Assembly (NCBI RefSeq): GCF_019334805.1 | Contig: NZ_CP079822.1 | Location: forward strand, 1,798,001-1,862,000 | Direction: 5' to 3' | From: Rothia mucilaginosa | GTDB taxonomy: Bacteria > Actinomycetota > Actinomycetes > Actinomycetales > Micrococcaceae | Length of the DNA stretch: 64,000 nt | In this document: positions 26,251 through 34,378 of the stretch, one piece after another | How the letters are laid out: each line of letters starts with the position of its first letter | How positions within the stretch are numbered: the first letter of the stretch is position 1 | The notes under the pieces: model-generated | The model's input: only the letters and a program-made list of their open reading frames with translations | What the model was told of the DNA's origin: nothing | The model's database searches: none | Translations under genes and position numbers: made by a program

Positions 26251-27686
26251 GCCATCAGCCGAACAACGGCGTAACCCTCAACGGCACGCTCCTGCCGGAC
26301 GACGTGGTACCCAACCGCACCGACCCGGCGAACACCGCCTCCAACGGCCCCGCCGCGCTCAACGAGCAGACCCTCGGCGACTACCGAAGCGAACGTAGCA
26401 TCACCCGTGAACGTGTCGAAGAGGTGCGCCCCTACGACCTGGTGATTCTCTCCTCCTTCGGTGGCCCCGAGGGGCAGGAGGACGTCATCCCGTTCCTGCG
26501 TAACGTAACCGCTGGCCGCGGCATCCCGGATGAGCGCCTCGAAGAGGTCGCCACCCACTACCGCGCCAACGGCGGCGTCTCGCCCATTAACGAGCAGAAC
26601 CGTGCCCTGCTCGCCGCGCTGCAGCAGGCGCTCGCCGAGCGCGGCCCGCACATCCCGATCACCTGGGCGAACCGTAACTGGAAGCCCTACGTGAAGGACG
26701 TACTCGCCGAAGCCTACGAGAACGGCCACCGCAACGTGCTCGTGCTGGCGACCAGCGCCTACCCGGGCTACTCGAGCTGCCGCCAGTACCGTGAGGACTA
26801 CGGCATGGCGATTGAGCAGCTCGGCCTGGAAGGTCGCGTGCACGTGGGCAAGATTCGCCAGTTCTTCGACGTGCCCGGCTTCTCCCGCGCTTTCGCTGAC
26901 GGGCTGAAGGATGGCCTCGCCACGGTGCGTGAGCAGCTCGCCGCACGCGATAGCGGTTCGCTGAACCCGCGCCTGCGGATTATGTTCTGCACCCACTCGG
27001 TGCCGACCTCCGCGGCGAACGAGGCAGGTCCGCGCGGCGTGAACTACGAGGGCGGCTCCGCCTACGTGGAGAAGCACCTGCAGGTCGCCCGCGCCGTGCT
27101 TTCGCTGGTTCGCGACGAGGCTCCGCAGCTTCTGCAAAACGTCGAATGGGAGCTGGTGTACCAGTCCCGTTCCGGCCCGCCGTCCATGCCGTGGCTGGAA
27201 CCGGACGTCAACGACGCCCTGGAGGCGCTACCCACCCCCGCCAACCCTGCGGAGGACGGCGAAGCCCCCGTGGAAGGCGTCGTGCTGGTGCCCCTCGGCT
27301 TCGTCTCCGACCACATGGAAGTCAAGTGGGACCTGGACACCGAGGCGCTGGACACCTGCGAACGCCTGGGCGTGGTTGCCGTGCGCACCCCCACCCCCGG
27401 CACGCATCCGGCGTACGTGGAGTCGCTGCGCCGCCTCATTGAGGAGCGTGTGGAGAACGGTGTTTCAGCCGACCTGCGCCCCGAACGTGAGAGCGTCCTC
27501 GCCCCGAGCGCGAGCGGTCAGTACGGCTGGTTCGACGAGTGCGACCCCGGCTGCTGCAAGCCCGGTCGCGGTGCACCGAAGCCGGTCATCGCCGAATACG
27601 CAGCCGGTGCTGATACCGCCGGGTCTGAGGAAGCTCCCGCTAGCCGCTCCGGTGGATGCGGCTCCGGCGGATGCTGCTCCCACTAA
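26247..27686 (+). CDS. hemH: Coproporphyrin ferrochelatase (HemH/CpfC)
   Basis: Inserts iron into coproporphyrin III. The 479-residue protein has a ~60-residue leader, then YDLVILSSFGGPEGQEDVIP. The metal-site region is FCTHSVPTSA with the conserved His, and VPLGFVSDHMEVKWDLD includes the second conserved segment. Cys178 (SAYPGYSSC) with C432, C436 and C437 (CDPGCC) matches the arrangement expected for the [2Fe-2S] cluster of actinobacterial ferrochelatases. Beyond that the tail has three more Cys (GGCGSGGCCSH), an unusual second Cys cluster. It starts with GTG overlapping hemQ. Confidence 0.93.
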   Translation: MSHQPNNGVTLNGTLLPDDVVPNRTDPANTASNGPAALNEQTLGDYRSERSITRERVEEVRPYDLVILSSFGGPEGQEDVIPFLRNVTAGRGIPDERLEEVATHYRANGGVSPINEQNRALLAALQQALAERGPHIPITWANRNWKPYVKDVLAEAYENGHRNVLVLATSAYPGYSSCRQYREDYGMAIEQLGLEGRVHVGKIRQFFDVPGFSRAFADGLKDGLATVREQLAARDSGSLNPRLRIMFCTHSVPTSAANEAGPRGVNYEGGSAYVEKHLQVARAVLSLVRDEAPQLLQNVEWELVYQSRSGPPSMPWLEPDVNDALEALPTPANPAEDGEAPVEGVVLVPLGFVSDHMEVKWDLDTEALDTCERLGVVAVRTPTPGTHPAYVESLRRLIEERVENGVSADLRPERESVLAPSASGQYGWFDECDPGCCKPGRGAPKPVIAEYAAGADTAGSEEAPASRSGGCGSGGCCSH

Positions 27687-27699
27687 CACCACCCCTGTA

Positions 27700-27751
27700 G
27701 CTCCGGCTCGCCCCAACACCCCCTGACCGGGGTGTGCGGGCGGGTCGGAGC
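27700..27751 (+). terminator. Compound hairpin after hemH
   Basis: GCTCCG (27700) pairs with CGGAGC (27746-27751). CGCCC with GGGCG and ACCCC with GGGGT pair inside it. No clear T-tract follows, so it may pause or stabilise the hemH mRNA rather than terminate it. Confidence 0.5.
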
Positions 27752-27769
27752 GCACGTGCCTACAGGCTA

Positions 27770-27779
27770 CCCCCCCCCC
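27770..27779. repeat. Run of ten C between hemH and hemC
   Basis: An uninterrupted C10 tract about 95 bases ahead of hemC. Such runs are prone to slippage; here it is non-coding. Confidence 0.85.
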
Positions 27780-27873
27780 AGAATTTAGACAAACACACAG
27801 CGTCGCAAACACACAGCCTCTGGGAAACGCACACGCCTACGGGCTATCACACACATCACCGAAAAGGAGAGAT

Positions 27874-29007
27874 ATGAGCCATCACGAGTACATCTTGGGC
27901 ACCCGCGGGTCTGCTCTCGCCCTGACCCAAAGCCGTATTGCCGCTGAAACAGTCACCTCCCTCTACACCGAACACCAGTCACACCACGGCGCCGCAGATG
28001 CCGAGGTCGTGGACTTCACCCTGCGCACCGTCAAAACCGAAGGCGACGTGCTCACCGGACCCCTGGCGACCCTTGGCGGCACCGGCGTATTCGCTGCGGC
28101 ACTGCGCCAGCGCCTGCTTGACGGCGAGAACGCCTCCGAAGAAAACCGCGTGGACATGGCAGTACACTCCCTCAAGGACCTGCCCTCCGCGCCCTGCCCC
28201 GGCCTGGTGGTCGCCGCAACCCTCAAGCGTGAAGACCCCCGCGACGCCCTCGTGGCACGCGACGGCTTGACCGTGGACACCCTGCCGGAGGGGGCCCGCG
28301 TGGGCACCGGCTCACCCCGCCGCGCCGCCCAGCTACGTGCACTGCGCCCCGACCTTGAAATCGTGGACATTCGCGGTAACGTGGGCACCCGCATCGGCCG
28401 CGTGAAGGGCCTGGAAGAGCACGCCGGCAAGCAGGTCGTGCTCCGCCAGAACACCGAAACTTCTGAACGCGCCGACCACGGCGTAGGCACCGAACGCAGT
28501 GGCGACTGTGACGCCGTGGTGCTCGCCGTCTCCGGCCTCAAGCGCCTGGGCAAGGAAGAACTCATCACCGAGTACCTTGACCCCACCCGCATGCTGCCCG
28601 CCCCCGGCCAGGGCGCGCTCGCCCTGGAAGTGCGCGAAAGCGAATTCGAGAACCCGGACCCCGCCGTGCTCGCTGACCCCGAGGTGGCGCGCCCGGTGCG
28701 TGCCCTCGGCCGTGCCCTGCTCGCTGCAAACCACCACGAAACCCGCCTCGCCGTCAGCGCCGAACGTGCCCTGCTACGCCGCCTCGAAGCCGGATGCGCC
28801 GCGCCCATCGGCGCGTACGCGCACGTGGTTGAAGGCGACCTGGTGCTTAACGTTGTGGTGGCGTCCCCGGACGGCACCGACATGCTGCGCCACACCTCGG
28901 CAACCGCCGAACTGGATGTGCCCGGCGCCGAACGCCTGGGCGTGCGCGTGGCGGAAGACCTGCTGCAGATGGGTGCCGCTGCCCTTGCCGGTTTGGACCT
29001 GAAGTAG
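27874..29007 (+). CDS. hemC: Porphobilinogen deaminase (hydroxymethylbilane synthase)
   Basis: Polymerises four porphobilinogen units to hydroxymethylbilane. The start is GTRGSALALTQSRIA, then VHSLKDLPSAP, the Arg-rich substrate pocket (GTGSPRRAAQLRALRPDL, DIRGNVGTRI), and LPAPGQGALALE. The cofactor-binding Cys lies in RLEAGCAAPIGAY near residue 308. It has 377 residues. AAAAGGAGAG lies before the ATG. Preceded by ~190 non-coding bases and followed five bases later by hemD. Confidence 0.95.
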   Translation: MSHHEYILGTRGSALALTQSRIAAETVTSLYTEHQSHHGAADAEVVDFTLRTVKTEGDVLTGPLATLGGTGVFAAALRQRLLDGENASEENRVDMAVHSLKDLPSAPCPGLVVAATLKREDPRDALVARDGLTVDTLPEGARVGTGSPRRAAQLRALRPDLEIVDIRGNVGTRIGRVKGLEEHAGKQVVLRQNTETSERADHGVGTERSGDCDAVVLAVSGLKRLGKEELITEYLDPTRMLPAPGQGALALEVRESEFENPDPAVLADPEVARPVRALGRALLAANHHETRLAVSAERALLRRLEAGCAAPIGAYAHVVEGDLVLNVVVASPDGTDMLRHTSATAELDVPGAERLGVRVAEDLLQMGAAALAGLDLK

Positions 29008-29012
29008 GCGTC

Positions 29013-29933
29013 ATGTCTGCCCCGCCTTCTGATACCTCGCGTTCTGAATCCCGGCAGGCTGATGCCCCGCGCACGGTTCTGCTGACCCGCTCCGCCGCCC
29101 AGGGCGCCGCCTTTGCCCGCGCCCTCGCCGAGGAAAGCGCACAGAACGGGTTGGGGGAGCCCCGGGTACTCTTCGCCCCGCTACAGCAGGCACGCACCGT
29201 CGAACCGGGGGCAGAGCACGCCGCCGCGCTGGAGGCGCTCGCCTCCGGTCGCTACGCGTGGGTGAGCTTCACGAGCGCCAACACTGTTCGCGCCTGCGCC
29301 GAGCTGTGGGGCGCGGAGTTTGCACCCGCCTGCGCGAGCGGGGGAGTGCGCATTGCCTGTGTGGGTGCGGCAACCGCCCGCGCTGTACACGCTCAGCTGG
29401 GGCTGGGCACGGATTTTCAGCCGCAGGTGCAGAGCGCCGCCGGTATGCTCGCGGAGTTTGGGCGCCCCGCCCCCGTAGACCCCGCAGCTGATTCCGCCGC
29501 GACTGATTCCGCCGCCGTGCTGGTTCTGGAGGGTTCCAACGCCCGCCCGACCCTGCGCGAAGGCCTCAAAAACCTGGGCTGGGACAGCCGCCGCTGTGTA
29601 CTCTACGATATGGTGCCCGCCGAGCAGGTGGCACCCGGCGAGCTGAGCCTCAGCACCGCTCGCTCGCTCGTACAGGGGAATGCCGTAGATGCCGCCGACC
29701 CGGAAATCACCGCCCCGGAAACCCCCTCGCCGGATGTGCTGGTGGTGACCGCCCCCTCCCGCTTGCACGCCCTACTCGACGGCGCACCCGCGCTAGGACC
29801 CGAATCCATGCCGCCGGTGGTGGCGATTGGGGCGAGTACCGCCTCCGCATGCCGCGCCCTGAACCTGCGCTACGTGCAGGCCGATTCGCCGTCACCGCAG
29901 GATTTGGCGCGCGCCGCCGCGTCCCTCATGTAG
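29013..29933 (+). CDS. hemD: Uroporphyrinogen-III synthase
   Basis: Cyclises hydroxymethylbilane with inversion of ring D. HemD sequences are weakly conserved, but the pattern fits: RTVLLTRSAAQGAAFARAL at the start, YAWVSFTSANTVRACAELW, IACVGAATARAVHAQLG, LEGSNARPTLREGL, and a late VVAIGASTASACRALNL. It has 306 residues and two Rossmann-like lobes. Position directly behind hemC (five bases) and ahead of hemB confirms the assignment. Confidence 0.88.
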   Translation: MSAPPSDTSRSESRQADAPRTVLLTRSAAQGAAFARALAEESAQNGLGEPRVLFAPLQQARTVEPGAEHAAALEALASGRYAWVSFTSANTVRACAELWGAEFAPACASGGVRIACVGAATARAVHAQLGLGTDFQPQVQSAAGMLAEFGRPAPVDPAADSAATDSAAVLVLEGSNARPTLREGLKNLGWDSRRCVLYDMVPAEQVAPGELSLSTARSLVQGNAVDAADPEITAPETPSPDVLVVTAPSRLHALLDGAPALGPESMPPVVAIGASTASACRALNLRYVQADSPSPQDLARAAASLM

Positions 29934-29988
29934 GCGCATCCCTCATCTACTAAGACCACATATTTTTATCGAGTTTTCAGGAGAGATC

Positions 29989-30990
29989 ATGAACCTCACC
30001 CGCCGCCCGCGCCGTCTGCGCACCACCGCAGCCATGCGCTCCCTCGTCGCCGAGACCACTCTGCGCCCCGCGCAGCTGATTCAGGTGTTCTTCGTTCGCG
30101 ACGGCATCGACGAGCCGCAGCCGATTCGTTCGATGCCCGGTCAGTTCCAGCACACCCTGGAGAGCATCATCCCCGCCGTGCGTGAGGCCTACGAGGCGGG
30201 CATCCGCTGCATTGACCTGTTCGGCATTCCTCGCGATGAGGATAAGGACGAGGTCGGCTCGACCGCGTGGGATCCGCAGGGCATCCTGAACCGTGCGATT
30301 GCGGTGTGCCGTGAGGAGTTCGGTGATGACCTGGTGGTTATGGCTGATACCTGCCTGGATGAGTTCACGAGCCACGGCCACTGCGGCGTGCTGGTTGATG
30401 ACGGCCACGGCACGCTCGTGGTGGATAATGACGAGACTGTGGAGCTGTACTGCAAGATGGCGGTTTCGCAGGCGCGTGCGGGTGCGCACACGGTGTCCCC
30501 GTCGGGCATGATGGACGGCCAGATTGCGGCGATGCGCGCCGCCCTGGACGAGGCAGGCTTTGAGGATGTGTCGATTCTGGCGTATTCGGCGAAGTACGCT
30601 TCGGCGTTCTTTGGCCCGTTCCGTGACGCGGTGGAGTCCAGCTTTACGGGTGACCGTAAGACGTATCAGCAGGACCCGGCGAACCGCCGCGAGTCGCTGC
30701 TGGAGGTGCGCGCTGACCTGGAGGAGGGCGCGGATATGGTCATGGTGAAGCCTGCCGGTAGCTACCTGGATATTGTGCGCGAGGTGGCGGAGTTTTCGCC
30801 GGTGCCGGTGGCGGCGTATCAGGTGTCGGGTGAGTACGCGATGATTGAGGCGGCTGCGGCGAACGGCTGGATTGACCGTAAGGCTGTGGTGTTGGAGTCG
30901 CTACGTTCGATTCACCGCGCCGGTGCGGACGTCATCCTGACCTATTACGGTACGGAGGCGGCAGGCTGGCTCCACGAGCTGGATGCCTAA
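29989..30990 (+). CDS. hemB: Delta-aminolevulinate dehydratase (porphobilinogen synthase)
   Basis: Condenses two 5-aminolevulinates to porphobilinogen. The Schiff-base lysines are K202 (AYSAKYASAFFGPFRDA) and K254 (MVKPAGSYLD). The metal site reads ADTCLDEFTSHGHCG: Cys122 and Cys132 are kept, but the middle zinc Cys at 124 is Asp. This mixed site suggests altered or relaxed metal use compared with the three-Cys zinc enzymes. The DEVGS segment implies the allosteric magnesium type. It has 333 residues. AGGAGA lies before the ATG. Last forward gene of the haem run; a palindromic terminator follows. Confidence 0.95.
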   Translation: MNLTRRPRRLRTTAAMRSLVAETTLRPAQLIQVFFVRDGIDEPQPIRSMPGQFQHTLESIIPAVREAYEAGIRCIDLFGIPRDEDKDEVGSTAWDPQGILNRAIAVCREEFGDDLVVMADTCLDEFTSHGHCGVLVDDGHGTLVVDNDETVELYCKMAVSQARAGAHTVSPSGMMDGQIAAMRAALDEAGFEDVSILAYSAKYASAFFGPFRDAVESSFTGDRKTYQQDPANRRESLLEVRADLEEGADMVMVKPAGSYLDIVREVAEFSPVPVAAYQVSGEYAMIEAAAANGWIDRKAVVLESLRSIHRAGADVILTYYGTEAAGWLHELDA

Positions 30991-31011
30991 CCCCTCTCTT
31001 CTAGACGCTGA

Positions 31012-31072
31012 GAAGCCACATGTGTTTCGAAAAGCCACATCTTTGGTGGCTTCTCGAAACACATGTGGCTTT
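31012..31072. repeat. Palindromic repeat element, copy 1
   Basis: GAAGCCACATGTGTTTCGA (31012-31030) is inverted at 31054-31072. An inner AAGCCAC/GTGGCTT hairpin lies at 31032-31052. A highly similar copy is at 33075. It lies between convergent hemB and the 31080 gene, so it can act as a bidirectional terminator. Confidence 0.85.
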
Positions 31073-31079
31073 TCACCGT

Positions 31080-31727
31080 TTAGGCTTGTTCTTCGCTGAC
31101 TGGCTTGTACCCGAGGGAGGTGCACACAATGTTGCCGTTGGTGAAGTACTCCGCGAGCTTCTCACGGTCAGCGGGGGAGCGCAGGTCCGCCCAGCGTTCC
31201 TGCTCAAGGTAGAACGCAACCTGGGAGGTCAGGCAGACGACGCGCTCATCGTGCACCGCCACAATGTGCCTGCGCAGCCACGGCATGCGCTTGGCAAGGT
31301 TCGGCGGGATTTTGGACGGCACCTTGATTTCTATCTGCCATTGCGACGGCTCGTAGAAGGTCGGCTTGATCTGTTCGGGATTCTTCGGGAAGACGCAGAA
31401 CTCCTCAATGTCGGGGTAACTGTACTTCTTCGCCGGTAGGAAAAGCCGCCCAATGTAGAACGAATCGGGGTTGAACAGCAAGTACCGCCTCCTGCAGTAC
31501 CACCGAGTCGCAAAGGTTATCGCGGCGACAATCCCCAGCATGATGGACGCGTCGCGGCGGGACATCGGACGGACACCCAGAATGGTCCAGCCAATGAGCG
31601 CGTAGAAGAAAACGCAGAAGGCTAGGAACAGCACAAAGTGGGTTTCAAAATAGAACTGGTTTCTTTTCCAGACTCGTCTGGCTCGGGGAGGAATCTCCTC
31701 CAGGGGTGCGGAAGCGCTTAGCTCCAT
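31080..31727 (-). CDS. Membrane protein, short member of a three-paralog cluster
   Basis: A 215-residue protein of unknown function with two transmembrane helices (FVLFLAFCVFFYALIGWTILG; ASIMLGIVAAITFATRWY). It aligns with the C-terminal half of the 33168 paralog: NPDSFYIGRLFLPAKKYSYPDIEEF against NPDSFQAGRLLLPAKSRPYSEVRAF, and the ending EQERWADLRSPADREKL is shared. The N-terminal half of the larger paralogs is missing. The cytoplasmic part is a compact beta-rich domain, possibly PH-like. GAGAGGA lies before the ATG, as in the middle paralog. Confidence 0.75.
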   Translation of the reverse strand: MELSASAPLEEIPPRARRVWKRNQFYFETHFVLFLAFCVFFYALIGWTILGVRPMSRRDASIMLGIVAAITFATRWYCRRRYLLFNPDSFYIGRLFLPAKKYSYPDIEEFCVFPKNPEQIKPTFYEPSQWQIEIKVPSKIPPNLAKRMPWLRRHIVAVHDERVVCLTSQVAFYLEQERWADLRSPADREKLAEYFTNGNIVCTSLGYKPVSEEQA

Positions 31728-31813
31728 GAATTGTCCTCTCCACGGGTATCGGTGATGGTGTGTGGCCTCGCGTCGGTTAAAGGTCGCTGGCTAATATCTG
31801 CACGTATTAGCCG

Positions 31814-33013
31814 CTAGTCCGTCTTACTGTAGGACGCTACGATGCGCGCCACTGCCTTTTCTGTCAGCTCGTTCGTCGGCTTGTACCCCAGCGTCAGGCA
31901 GATGGCGCGCCCCTCCACAAAATACAGGGGCAGCTTCTCGCGGTCCGCCGGGGAATCCACATCCGCCCAGCGTTCCTGCTCCAGCTTGAACGCAATATGC
32001 GCCACCAAACAATCAATGCGGTAATCCCCCAAACCAAAAATCTGCTGGGCACCGTTGGAGAAGGTGACGGCAAGACGCCAATCACTGGGCATCTGCTCAT
32101 CAGGGTCAATATCCTCGGGATCGCCCGTGTACCAGGGGTAAACCTTGAACCGCTCAATATCGGAGTACTGGTAGACCTTAGGCGAACGGAAAAACCGCCC
32201 GCGCTTCACCACGGTTGGCGTGAACTGGTAGTACGAACGCACCGTACACCACAGGTACGGAATAGCCAACGCGTAGACAACAAGAAACGCTATTGACGTC
32301 TTACCGATATAGGTGGGCACATACTCGAGTAGCTCAGTGTTCGCGAGCGAATGAAGGTAGCAGAGCAAGAAGAAACCACCGACGGGAAGAGCCACAAAGA
32401 GGAAGATTCCCTGCCCCTTCCAATCAACCTGAATGGGCTCACTACTGGGCATCGCGACCGTGCCGCGGAACGGGGCGCTGAGCCGCCCCAGCGTCCTCGT
32501 ATAGATAGCGGGCATGCCCAGGTGACGTTCGTTCGGACTGAAACCGCGTGCGGTACGCCAGCTTCGGCGGCCCCAGCGCGCCGCCCAATACGCCATGAGG
32601 AACGGCAGAATCAGCCCAGGAATCAGGATCCCGTCATACGCCATATCCCAGTACAGGGCGAACGTCGAATAGACGATGACACACGCCCAGCCGTACACGA
32701 GGATATGCCCAAAATCCATAAGGACGTTCGAACCCTTGATGCTTTCCAGCTGAGCCTCAGCCCTGCGGATTGCTGATTCTTCCTGCTCGGGAGTGAGGGG
32801 ATTGCCATCCTGAGCGAGCTCTGCGATTGCCTTTTTCGTATCCTCGACGGGGGAGCCCATCACCGACGCGTAGACTTCACGCGCTCGCGAGGCACCAATG
32901 AGCGTCGGGTAGGCGACCTCCACCAGCAGGCAGCACGCCAGGTAGATGAAGAAGGCCACCAGCCACACGTTGCGCACCTGCTCTAGGGGCAGGCCGAGGG
33001 CGGCAAGGTCCAT
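31814..33013 (-). CDS. Multi-pass membrane protein, middle paralog
   Basis: A 399-residue paralog of the 33168 gene and unknown in function. About five hydrophobic segments are present, starting VWLVAFFIYLACCLLVEVAY. The C-terminal domain reads KRGRFFRSPKVYQYSDIERFKVYPWYTGD and ends EQERWADVDSPADREKLPLYF and ICLTLGYKP. I start at the ATG at 33013 (MDLAALGLPLEQV), with AGAGGA upstream and a start identical in pattern to the paralog. An upstream ATG would read through the palindromic repeat and is rejected. Confidence 0.78.
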   Translation of the reverse strand: MDLAALGLPLEQVRNVWLVAFFIYLACCLLVEVAYPTLIGASRAREVYASVMGSPVEDTKKAIAELAQDGNPLTPEQEESAIRRAEAQLESIKGSNVLMDFGHILVYGWACVIVYSTFALYWDMAYDGILIPGLILPFLMAYWAARWGRRSWRTARGFSPNERHLGMPAIYTRTLGRLSAPFRGTVAMPSSEPIQVDWKGQGIFLFVALPVGGFFLLCYLHSLANTELLEYVPTYIGKTSIAFLVVYALAIPYLWCTVRSYYQFTPTVVKRGRFFRSPKVYQYSDIERFKVYPWYTGDPEDIDPDEQMPSDWRLAVTFSNGAQQIFGLGDYRIDCLVAHIAFKLEQERWADVDSPADREKLPLYFVEGRAICLTLGYKPTNELTEKAVARIVASYSKTD

Positions 33014-33074
33014 GATTGTCCTCTCTACGGTGTCTCTCCACGGGGTATCGGTGATGGTGTGTCTATGGTGCTCA

Positions 33075-33135
33075 GAAGCCACATGTGTTTCGAAAAGCCA
33101 CGTCTTATGTGGCTTCTCGAAACACATGTGGCTTC
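33075..33135. repeat. Palindromic repeat element, copy 2
   Basis: The same 19-base arms as copy 1 (33075-33093 and 33117-33135) with an inner AAGCCAC/GTGGCTT stem. It sits between the 33168 gene and the middle paralog, likely terminating the former. Confidence 0.85.
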
Positions 33136-33167
33136 TCGCGGTATAAGAGCGGTTAGGAGCAACCCGC

Positions 33168-34346
33168 CTACTTGTACTGCGCCTTCTGGAAGGACGCGCG
33201 GCGTGCCGCCTCCTCCGCATGCTTACCGGCAGGCTTGTAACCCATGGTCGTGCAGATCACGCGGCCGTCCACGAAGTACTTCGCCAACAATTCACGGTCC
33301 GCCGGCGAATCCAGCTGCGCCCAGCGTTCCTGCTCAATCTTGAACGCAATCTGCGCCACCAAACAATCAATCTGGTGATCATTGAGCGCATAGTCGTGCT
33401 TGCGGCCGCTGGGAAGCAGAATCTCCAGCCGCCACTGGCTCGCGTCCTTCGGGTTCAGCTTAATAGCGTCCGGGTTCTTCGGGTACACACGGAACGCGCG
33501 AACCTCAGAGTAGGGGCGGGACTTCGCCGGAAGGAGCAGACGCCCAGCCTGGAACGAATCCGGGTTGTACACCACGTAATCGCGGTTGTACATCAGCAGC
33601 ATGATGATCAGCGGAATGTACGCCGCCGCCAAGAACCAAGAAGCGTGACCGATATAGATTGATCCCCAATCCTCGTCGCTCATACCTGCCAACGAAATCA
33701 AGAAGACCGAGGCGAGCAGGAACGCAATACCGTTGAGCCCCCAGTAGACGGTGCGGTCCTCACGAATCGGCTCCACACCCGGAACGGTGCCGCGCACACG
33801 GAACGGTGCGCTCAGCTTACCCAGCGTCGCCGAGTAGATGCGCGGCATACCCAGCACACGGTTGTCCTTGCTGTATCCGCGAACTGCACGCCACTGACGG
33901 CGGCCAATACGCGCACCCAGGTACACCATGAGGAACGGCAGAAGCAACGCCGGCAGTACAACACCGTCATACACGATATCCCAGTACAGGGTGAAGATAG
34001 AGACCGCCACAATCCAGGCCCACAGGTACATGACCGTGTGGAACCAGCCGCTAAACACGCCGGCACCCTCAATAGAATCCAGCTTCTTCTTCGCCTTCTT
34101 CGTGGCGCTACCCTTGCGGGACGAGCTCAGCGGCGCACCCATCGCGGTACGTTCCGCGGTGGCGCGGCGCGCCTCATCAACGGGCGAACCGGACACCTCA
34201 AGGTACAGGTCGGCTGCCTTCTCCTTCTTGATGGGCACCGGGTAGGCGATATCCACCAGCAGGCACAAGCCCACGTACACCATGAAGGCGACCAGCCACA
34301 CGTCGCGTAGCTGCTCCATGGGCAGGCTCAGAGCGCTCAAATCCAT
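33168..34346 (-). CDS. Multi-pass membrane protein, long paralog
   Basis: A 392-residue protein that I do not recognise. Helices lie near residues 14-36, 108-150 (two), 205-226 and 238-262. A long charged loop (about 40-100) follows the first helix; the C-terminal ~130 residues form a soluble domain (RAFRVYPKNPDAIKLNP, CLVAQIAFKIEQERWAQLDS, VICTTMGYKPA). Start at 34346 with a strong GGAGGTGA. It is the first of three tandem relatives running from hemL toward hemB. The duplication and confinement inside the haem locus make a haem-related role possible but unproven. Confidence 0.8.
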   Translation of the reverse strand: MDLSALSLPMEQLRDVWLVAFMVYVGLCLLVDIAYPVPIKKEKAADLYLEVSGSPVDEARRATAERTAMGAPLSSSRKGSATKKAKKKLDSIEGAGVFSGWFHTVMYLWAWIVAVSIFTLYWDIVYDGVVLPALLLPFLMVYLGARIGRRQWRAVRGYSKDNRVLGMPRIYSATLGKLSAPFRVRGTVPGVEPIREDRTVYWGLNGIAFLLASVFLISLAGMSDEDWGSIYIGHASWFLAAAYIPLIIMLLMYNRDYVVYNPDSFQAGRLLLPAKSRPYSEVRAFRVYPKNPDAIKLNPKDASQWRLEILLPSGRKHDYALNDHQIDCLVAQIAFKIEQERWAQLDSPADRELLAKYFVDGRVICTTMGYKPAGKHAEEAARRASFQKAQYK

Positions 34347-34378
34347 GAGCCGCTCACCTCCTTACGTCTCTCAAACCC

